DNA of 35,858 nucleotides, taken from the NCBI GenBank assembly GCA_019114885.1, contig DXEQ01000289.1:1-35858 (forward strand), given 5' to 3'. This document shows, one piece after another, positions 31,592 to 35,858 of the stretch. A model generated the notes under the pieces. That model saw only the letters and a program-made list of their open reading frames with translations. It did no database searches and was not told where the DNA came from. The translations under genes were made by a program, and so were the position numbers. Source of the DNA: Candidatus Anaerobutyricum stercoripullorum. Lineage in GTDB: Bacteria > Bacillota > Clostridia > Lachnospirales > Lachnospiraceae. Numbering within the stretch: the stretch's first letter is position 1; the number at the start of each line of letters is the position of its first letter.

Positions 31592-32626
31592 CTATACTGT
31601 GATCAGATGATAACCGGCCGCCTTGAGCATCCGGTTCATGATGGCGTTGCCCAGTCCTTTCTCAAAGAAACTTTCCGAATAAATGTAATCCAGATCCAGG
31701 TCGTCACATTCCCGCAGGATGCCGTACAGATGCGCCGCCACCGTATCGGGATTCTCCCTGCTTCCGATGCTTTTGCGGATGCCGGTGTGATACCTGTCCA
31801 TGGTCTCATCCGTCGCGATGATGCCGACTCGGAATCCTTCCCGCTCTTTCTCCTTTGCCAGACGGCTGATCTTATCCACGACCTTATCCGTATCTCCTTC
31901 CACGAGGGTGAGCTTCCCCTTCGGCGCGTAGTGCCGGTACTTCATGCCCGGTGCCTTCGCCACCACATGTTCCGGCATCTGCCTTCCGGATACCGCCGGG
32001 TCCACCCGGACCTCTCCGGCCACCTCTTCCAGCATCTCCTTTGTGATATATCCGGGACGGAGAATCATGGGAATCTCCCCCGTCATATCCACGATGGTGG
32101 ACTCTATGCCGATGCCCACCGGACCACCGTCCAGGATCATCGGAATCTTGCCGTCCATATCCTCCAGCACGTGGAGCGCCGTGGTGGGACTTGGCCGCCC
32201 TGAGGTGTTGGCGCTCGGCGCGGCGATCACCCGTCCGCTCTCCCGGATCAGCGCTCTGGCGTCCGGGTGGGATGGCATCCGCACAGCCACCGTCTTCAGT
32301 CCTCCCGTCGTGCCGTCCGGCACTTCATCCTTCTTATTCAGAATCACTGTCAGCGGTCCCGGCCAGAAAGTCTCCATGATCTTCCTCGCCAGCGGCGGCA
32401 CCTCCCGGGCCACCAGGTCCAGCTGGTCCATATCGGCGATATGGACGATGAGCGGGTTGTCAGAAGGTCTTCCCTTCGCCTGATAGATTCTGGCCGCCGC
32501 CTCGCTGTTCATGGCATCCGCGCCAAGACCGTACACCGTCTCCGTGGGAAACGCCACCAGTCCTCCCGCGCGAATGATCTCACCTGCCTCCGGCAGTGCA
32601 TCCATCTTCACCAGTTTTGTCTTCAT
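31592..32626 (-). CDS. sua5: L-threonylcarbamoyladenylate synthase (Sua5/YwlC)
   Basis: A 344-residue enzyme that makes threonylcarbamoyl-AMP from Thr, bicarbonate and ATP for the t6A modification of tRNA. The YrdC domain holds GGLVAFPTETVYGLGADA, the KGRPSDNPLIVHI motif and SANTSGRPSPT. A C-terminal Sua5 domain follows from about residue 200 after a linker containing PGMKYRHYAPKGKL. This is the long Sua5 type, not the short TsaC type. The ATG at 32626 follows AGAGGTG; the frame open to 32644 is rejected. It heads the long minus-strand operon that continues to atpC. Confidence 0.96.
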   Translation of the reverse strand: MKTKLVKMDALPEAGEIIRAGGLVAFPTETVYGLGADAMNSEAAARIYQAKGRPSDNPLIVHIADMDQLDLVAREVPPLARKIMETFWPGPLTVILNKKDEVPDGTTGGLKTVAVRMPSHPDARALIRESGRVIAAPSANTSGRPSPTTALHVLEDMDGKIPMILDGGPVGIGIESTIVDMTGEIPMILRPGYITKEMLEEVAGEVRVDPAVSGRQMPEHVVAKAPGMKYRHYAPKGKLTLVEGDTDKVVDKISRLAKEKEREGFRVGIIATDETMDRYHTGIRKSIGSRENPDTVAAHLYGILRECDDLDLDYIYSESFFEKGLGNAIMNRMLKAAGYHLITV

Positions 32627-32667
32627 TGCAGTCACCTCTGTCATTCAGCCTGTAATCAGCTTGTGCT

Positions 32668-32696
32668 AGTGTAACATGCTTTATGTAAAAAGTCAA
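32668..32696 (-). promoter_or_regulatory. Promoter of the sua5-atp operon
   Basis: The minus strand reads TTGACT (32691-32696), 17 bp, TACACT (32668-32673), with a TG extension (TGTTACACT). No other strong promoter was found between here and atpC, so this may drive the whole twelve-gene unit. Confidence 0.8.
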
Positions 32697-32812
32697 AAAA
32701 CATGTCCGTCTTTTTGTTACATTTGTCGTTTTATTAACAATTTTTACTTTCTGATTCTTCTCTTATTTGTAAAAGCATACTAATAATCGTACCCCAATGC
32801 AGGAGTGTTTTT

Positions 32813-33010
32813 ATGAAAAGTCTATATTTTCACAAACTTTCTCTTCGGACCATATCCGTCCTCTCCCTCTTCCTCTTTCTCGCCGCTCTCGTCTTCTCCG
32901 ATCTGGCAAAGACCTCGCCCATCTTCCGGACCACCGGCGTCTTCACCGTCGTCCTGGATCCGGGGCACGGGGGATGTTCCCTGCGCGGGTGGGCACCCCC
33001 GCAGGCATAA
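32813..33010 (+). pseudogene. cwlD: cwlD remnant: truncated N-acetylmuramoyl-L-alanine amidase
   Basis: The reading frame has AGGAG seven bases before its ATG and encodes an N-terminal membrane anchor (ISVLSLFLFLAALVFSDL). Then comes TTGVFTVVLDPGHGG, the opening strand and first zinc-binding His motif of the Amidase_3 fold as found in CwlD, the spore-cortex amidase. Homology stops right after PGHGG, where a GC-rich hairpin segment begins, and the frame ends at a TAA after 65 codons. The remaining roughly 170 residues of a CwlD, including the catalytic Glu motif, are not found anywhere downstream in the window. I read this as a gene broken by insertion and deletion. Confidence 0.75.
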
Positions 33011-33025
33011 GGGACAGGGCACGGG
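32963..33025. repeat. Hairpin segment flanked by 9-bp direct repeats inside the cwlD remnant
   Basis: GGGCACGGG occurs at 32963-32971 and again at 33017-33025. Between them lies a strong hairpin (TCCCTGCG..GGGT / ACCC..CGCAGG..AGGGA, one C/C mismatch). A palindrome bounded by a short direct repeat is what insertion of a REP- or MITE-like element with target duplication would leave. The break in cwlD homology coincides with its left end. Confidence 0.55.
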
Positions 33026-33072
33026 CGTATTCTTTACTACAGCAAGATGCGCGCCAGCGCGTGAGGTCCATT

Positions 33073-33186
33073 ATGCAGCAGACGATCACCGTAGAACGGG
33101 AATTCCTGTCCACCATCACCACAGAAGAGATGCTGTCCCGCATCCTGTGGGCCCATTTCCGGCAGCTGGCCGCCGGGCCGCCATAA
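33073..33186 (+). CDS. Small hypothetical protein upstream of the recombinase
   Basis: A 37-codon frame, QQTITVEREFLSTITTEEML and so on, with GTGAGG six bases before its ATG. The Thr-rich strand followed by TTEEMLSRILWAHF resembles the short proteins often encoded just ahead of serine recombinases in clostridial elements, but I cannot name a family with confidence. The frame is also open upstream, so it could be the tail of a lost larger gene. It lies 118 bases before the recombinase. Confidence 0.35.
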   Translation: MQQTITVEREFLSTITTEEMLSRILWAHFRQLAAGPP

Positions 33187-33304
33187 AAAGGCCATGAAAA
33201 CGTCGCGGGCCGCGTCGGATTTATCTGCGGAATCTGTCACATATCCTGAAAACCTGCCCCGCCGTCCGCGGACCGTGCGGACACAAAAAGGAGGTCTCAT
33301 CCAT

Positions 33305-35458
33305 ATGTCCCGGCTGTATCCCACCGCCATTTACATCCGCCTGTCCCGGGAGGACGGCGACAAAGACGAGAGCGACAGTGTCAGCAACCAGAAAAAACTT
33401 CTCATGGCTTTTGTACAAAGCCATGAGGAACTTCTTCTATATAATATATATACGGATGACGGATATTCCGGAACCACCTTCCGGCGGCCTGCCTTCCGGC
33501 AGATGCTGTCCGACATCGAAGAGCGAAAAGTAACCTGTGTTCTTGTCAAAGATTTGTCCCGCTTCGGGCGGGATTATATCGAGAGCGGCCGCTTTCTGGA
33601 ACGCTATTTCCCGGAAAAAGGCGTCCGCTTTATCTCCGTCTCCGACCACATCGACAGTCTGCGGCAGTCCTACGACATGCTGCTCCCCATCCGAAATGTA
33701 TTCAATGAACAGTACGCCAGAGATATCTCCCGGAAGGTCCATTCCGCTCTGCGGGCCAAGCAGCAGTGCGGGGAATTCATCGGCGCCTTCGCCAGTTACG
33801 GATACCGAAAATCTCCCGGCGACAAAAACCGGCTTCTCATCGATGAGTACGCCGCCTCCGTGGTGCGAAGGATCTTCTCCCTCTATCTTAAGGGCTGCGG
33901 CAAACAGCAGATCGCACGGATCTTAAATGCCGAGGGGATCTTAAGTCCTTCCGAATACAAGCGAGCCGCAGGTCTCTCCTACGGCAGTCCCGCCACGGCC
34001 GGACATCATACCCTGTGGTCTTATTCTACCATCAATCACATCTTACATAAAGAAATATATGTGGGAAATATGGTGCAGGGTACAAAAAGGCAGGAACTCC
34101 GGGGAAAACAGCGGGCAGTCCGCCGGGAAAACTGGGTCGTCGTCCCGGGAACCCATCCTCCCATCATCGACGAGGAAACGTGGAATCTGACCCAGGCGCT
34201 GTTAAAAAGCCGCGTCCGCTCCCCGGCGGACAACGCCGGAAAGACTTTCCTTCCCGGGAAGCCGGGCGTTTCCTCCCGGGAACCTTCCTCGCCCGGCCGA
34301 CCGGATATCTCCGCCAGAAATCCCGGCGCTCCGGCGTCTCCGCCGACGGAGAATCCTTTTTCCGGACTTTTGTTCTGCGCCGGCTGCGGTCGTCCCATGG
34401 TAAAGACCAGCTGGCGGCACGCCGACGGCCGCCCGGAATACGCCTTCACCTGCGGCACTTGCAAACGGCATGGCCGCGGCGCATGCACGCCCCACACCAT
34501 CTCCGCCCGGGCGCTCACACAGGTCATCCTTTCCGATCTCAGTCGGATTCTCTCCCACTGTGAGAACCTGCCCGGACTGGCCAGACAGCAGGCAGAACGC
34601 TTTCTTGCCCGCTGGTCCGGCAGCGCTGCCCACGGGGCTGTCCCCGAATCATCCCGGGCCGGAGGCGACGCCCGTCGCATGAAGCGGGAGGAATTCCGCC
34701 AGCCAGAGCGAGAGGACGTCCGTCAACTGGAGCGGGAGGAATTCCACCTGCTGGAGCGGGAAGACATCCTGCCGTGGCAGGAAGACGCCCGCCACATGAA
34801 GCGGGAGGAATTCCGCCAGCCAGAGCGAGGGACCGCCCGCCAGCTGGAGCGGGAAGACATCCGTCAACTGGAGCGGGAGGAATTCCATCTTCAATCCCTC
34901 CTGCGCTCTTCCTATGAAGATTATAAGGCCGGTCTTCTCTCCCGGCAGGAATTCCTCTCCTGTCAGACAGACTTTCGCCGCCGGAAAAAGCTGTGCGCCG
35001 ACCGGCTTCGAGTCCTGCGGGAACAGAATGAGGCGCTGGCCGCACGGATTGGGCGCTCGCCCTTCCTTCAAGAGGCAGCCGGCGCCGCCGCGCAAGGCGC
35101 AGGACCGGCGGCTGATTGCACCGACTCTGCCACGCCGGGCACAGGTCTTGCGGCTGATTGTGCCGACTCTGCCACGCCGGGCGCTGGTCTTGTGGCTGAG
35201 TGTGCCGACTCCGCCGCGCCGGGCACAGGTCTTGCAGCTGAGTGCACTGCCTCTGTCACACCAGGCGCAGGGCCGACTGCTGAGTGTGCCGACGCCGCCA
35301 CGCCGGGCGCCGCGCAGGCGATTTTTCCCGACCGGGGACTGCTGCGGCAGCTCATCTCCCGTATCGTCGTCCATGAAAACCGGAAAATTCAGATCATATA
35401 TCTCTTTCCGCCGGACGACACATTTTCCTTACCCGGCCAGTATAGTATAAAAAATTAA
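33305..35458 (+). CDS. Large serine recombinase (TnpX/TndX-like) with internal repeat expansions
   Basis: A 717-residue site-specific recombinase; relatives are usually 500-560 residues. The resolvase domain has the nucleophile Ser14 in YIRLSRED, SVSNQKKLL, and CVLVKDLSRFGRDYIESG. The recombinase domain follows (YGYRKSPGDKNRLLIDEYAASVVRRIF). After a proline-rich linker (about residues 305-350) comes a zinc ribbon, CAGCGRPM..CGTCKRHGRGAC. The coiled-coil region is swollen by 8- to 39-residue charged repeats (about 459-530) and five copies of a 14-residue Ala/Thr/Pro/Gly unit (603-672). The usual end RQLISRIVVHENRKIQIIYLF is kept. AAGGAGG ten bases ahead fixes the ATG at 33305. It lies next to the broken cwlD and carries no cargo. 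Confidence 0.9.
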   Translation: MSRLYPTAIYIRLSREDGDKDESDSVSNQKKLLMAFVQSHEELLLYNIYTDDGYSGTTFRRPAFRQMLSDIEERKVTCVLVKDLSRFGRDYIESGRFLERYFPEKGVRFISVSDHIDSLRQSYDMLLPIRNVFNEQYARDISRKVHSALRAKQQCGEFIGAFASYGYRKSPGDKNRLLIDEYAASVVRRIFSLYLKGCGKQQIARILNAEGILSPSEYKRAAGLSYGSPATAGHHTLWSYSTINHILHKEIYVGNMVQGTKRQELRGKQRAVRRENWVVVPGTHPPIIDEETWNLTQALLKSRVRSPADNAGKTFLPGKPGVSSREPSSPGRPDISARNPGAPASPPTENPFSGLLFCAGCGRPMVKTSWRHADGRPEYAFTCGTCKRHGRGACTPHTISARALTQVILSDLSRILSHCENLPGLARQQAERFLARWSGSAAHGAVPESSRAGGDARRMKREEFRQPEREDVRQLEREEFHLLEREDILPWQEDARHMKREEFRQPERGTARQLEREDIRQLEREEFHLQSLLRSSYEDYKAGLLSRQEFLSCQTDFRRRKKLCADRLRVLREQNEALAARIGRSPFLQEAAGAAAQGAGPAADCTDSATPGTGLAADCADSATPGAGLVAECADSAAPGTGLAAECTASVTPGAGPTAECADAATPGAAQAIFPDRGLLRQLISRIVVHENRKIQIIYLFPPDDTFSLPGQYSIKN
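34679..34893 (+). repeat. In-frame charged tandem repeats in the recombinase gene
   Basis: A block encoding MKREEFRQPERE recurs with a 117-base (39-codon) period at 34679 and 34796. Within it, 24-base units of the form EREDxRQL/EREEFHLL recur; GCGGGAGGAATTCC occurs four times. A second pair, at 34721 and 34862, is 141 bases apart. All spacings are multiples of three, so the frame is kept. Confidence 0.85.
35111..35320 (+). repeat. Five 42-bp minisatellite units in the recombinase gene
   Basis: Units begin at 35111, 35153, 35195, 35237 and 35279, each 42 bases (14 codons), encoding variants of ADCADSATPGAGLV. The first three are the most alike and the last two have diverged. The array ends just before the conserved C-terminal segment. 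Confidence 0.9.
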
Positions 35459-35466
35459 GGAAACTG

Positions 35467-35559
35467 TTATGAATTCATAAACAAATAAAGTAAAAATTTT
35501 TACATGCTCTTAACATTGTCTATTATTGCAGAATTTTTCTGGAAAAATCCCGGATTTTT
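35467..35559. promoter_or_regulatory. Four stacked palindromes upstream of the amt promoter
   Basis: TTATGAATTCATAA (35467-35480) and GTAAAAATTTTTAC (35490-35503) are perfect 14-bp palindromes. ATTTTTC-TG-GAAAAAT (35533-35548) and AAAAATCC-C-GGATTTTT (35543-35559) are further, partly overlapping inverted repeats ending five bases before the -35. The third loosely resembles a CodY box and the second fits a GTA-N8-TAC pattern; neither assignment is proven. The last could also weakly terminate the recombinase transcript. Confidence 0.6.
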
Positions 35560-35563
35560 TTAC

Positions 35564-35592
35564 TTGTGAAAAAAATCAGCCTGTGCTACACT
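35564..35592 (+). promoter_or_regulatory. Promoter of the ammonium transporter gene
   Basis: TTGTGA (35564-35569), 17 bp, TACACT (35587-35592) with a TG extension (TGCTACACT). Transcription should start near 35599, giving a leader of about 170 bases that begins almost at the first hairpin. Confidence 0.75.
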
Positions 35593-35602
35593 GCGTTACA
35601 GG

Positions 35603-35724
35603 ACAAAGGCGTCTGTGGTAACAACCTGCCACAGGCGCCTTTGTTGTTTCTATAAATTCTCATGAGTAAAAATATGATCCGGCGTGCGGATGCTTCCCTT
35701 CTTTTAAGGGAAGGGCCGCATGCC
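35603..35724 (+). promoter_or_regulatory. Two-hairpin leader of the ammonium transporter gene
   Basis: Hairpin 1 has a 16-bp stem with one G-U pair (35603-35618 with 35629-35644), a ten-base loop and a following TGTTTCT; it looks like a terminator placed at the very start of the transcript. Hairpin 2 (35681-35724) joins GGCGTGCGG with CCGCATGCC and CTTCCCTT with AAGGGAAG around a CTTTT loop. The second ends about 25 bases before the ribosome binding site. Attenuation or antitermination control by nitrogen status is plausible. Confidence 0.65.
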
Positions 35725-35767
35725 GCGGCAGCCGGCGCGTCACAACAAAGAAAGGATGCGATAAGCT

Positions 35768-35858
35768 ATGAATTCAGGAGATACTGCTTTTGTAATGATT
35801 TGTGCAGCTTTTGTATTTTTGATGACACCGGGCCTCGCCTTTTTCTACGGCGGCCTGG
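35768..35858 (+). CDS. amt: Ammonium transporter, partial (N-terminus)
   Basis: Only the first 30 codons are in the window. They read MNSGDTAFVMICAAFVFLMTPGLAFFYGGL, which is the first membrane helix of Amt/MEP ammonium channels with the hallmark MTPGLAFFYGG motif. GAAAGGA lies eleven bases before the ATG. These channels move ammonium into the cell and are normally switched off by a GlnK/PII protein, often encoded next; the window ends before that could be checked. Confidence 0.93.
   Translation, partial: MNSGDTAFVMICAAFVFLMTPGLAFFYGGL

Noticed and set aside
34679..35320. CRISPR-like array
   Set aside because: The repeats are contiguous, in frame and degenerate, with no unique spacers; they are coding minisatellites.
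34649..35374. Minus-strand repetitive frames opposite the recombinase repeats
   Set aside because: The repeats are in register with the recombinase frame, which has intact flanking domains; the antisense frames have none.
35603..35644. ANTAR-type RNA target or riboswitch
   Set aside because: No paired hexanucleotide loops and no known riboswitch core were recognised; only a generic hairpin can be supported.

Overview
The window looks like a chromosomal segment of a GC-rich anaerobic member of the Clostridia, most likely Lachnospiraceae. Grounds are the GlgC/GlgD pair, SpoVG, a long atypical PRPP synthase, DnaD next to a DnaC/DnaI-type loader, an F-type ATP synthase with a sodium-type c ring, and a TnpX-like large serine recombinase. 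No rRNA, tRNA or CRISPR array was seen. The genus cannot be fixed by reading alone.

Layout. Positions 1-5.2 kb: an AT-rich edge, a VOC-fold protein and an ABC exporter operon (ATPase plus FtsX/MacB-type permease with a very long coiled coil), all on the minus strand. 5.2-8.1 kb: spoVG and the glycogen-precursor genes glgC-glgD, minus strand. 8.4-9.8 kb: murC with a good sigma-A promoter, plus strand. 9.9-10.6 kb: a flavodoxin-fold NAD(P)H oxidoreductase with a structured leader and an operator-like inverted repeat, minus strand. 10.7-11.0 kb: a cluster of eight same-orientation DnaA boxes. 11.2-14.6 kb: dnaD, a dnaC/dnaI-like loader and prs, plus strand, closed by a strong bidirectional terminator. 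14.7-23.9 kb (minus): class A PBP with a Gly/Ser tail, a large membrane-anchored propeller-like protein with a degenerate C39-like tail, a SAM methyltransferase, a hypothetical gene, a HAD phosphatase and a DivIVA-like protein. 24.0-32.6 kb (minus): one run of sua5, an LMW-PTP-like gene, atpZ, atpI and the eight ATP synthase structural genes. 32.8-35.5 kb (plus): a truncated cwlD, then a large serine recombinase carrying two in-frame tandem-repeat expansions. From 35.77 kb an ammonium transporter starts, behind a run of palindromes, a promoter and a two-hairpin leader; it runs off the window.

How the parts relate. Cell-envelope growth is a theme (murC, PBP1A, the coupled envelope protein, DivIVA-like protein, cwlD remnant). 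The DnaA-box cluster sits directly upstream of the helicase-loading genes, suggesting a link between DnaA and primosome supply, or a titration site. The sua5-PTP-atp order is a shortened form of the ywlC-ywlE-upp-atp neighbourhood of Bacillus. The most unusual items are the DnaA-box cluster, the recombinase with internal repeats beside a broken cwlD, the PTP-like protein without its nucleophilic cysteine, the propeller/pseudo-C39 protein, and the stacked palindromes before amt.
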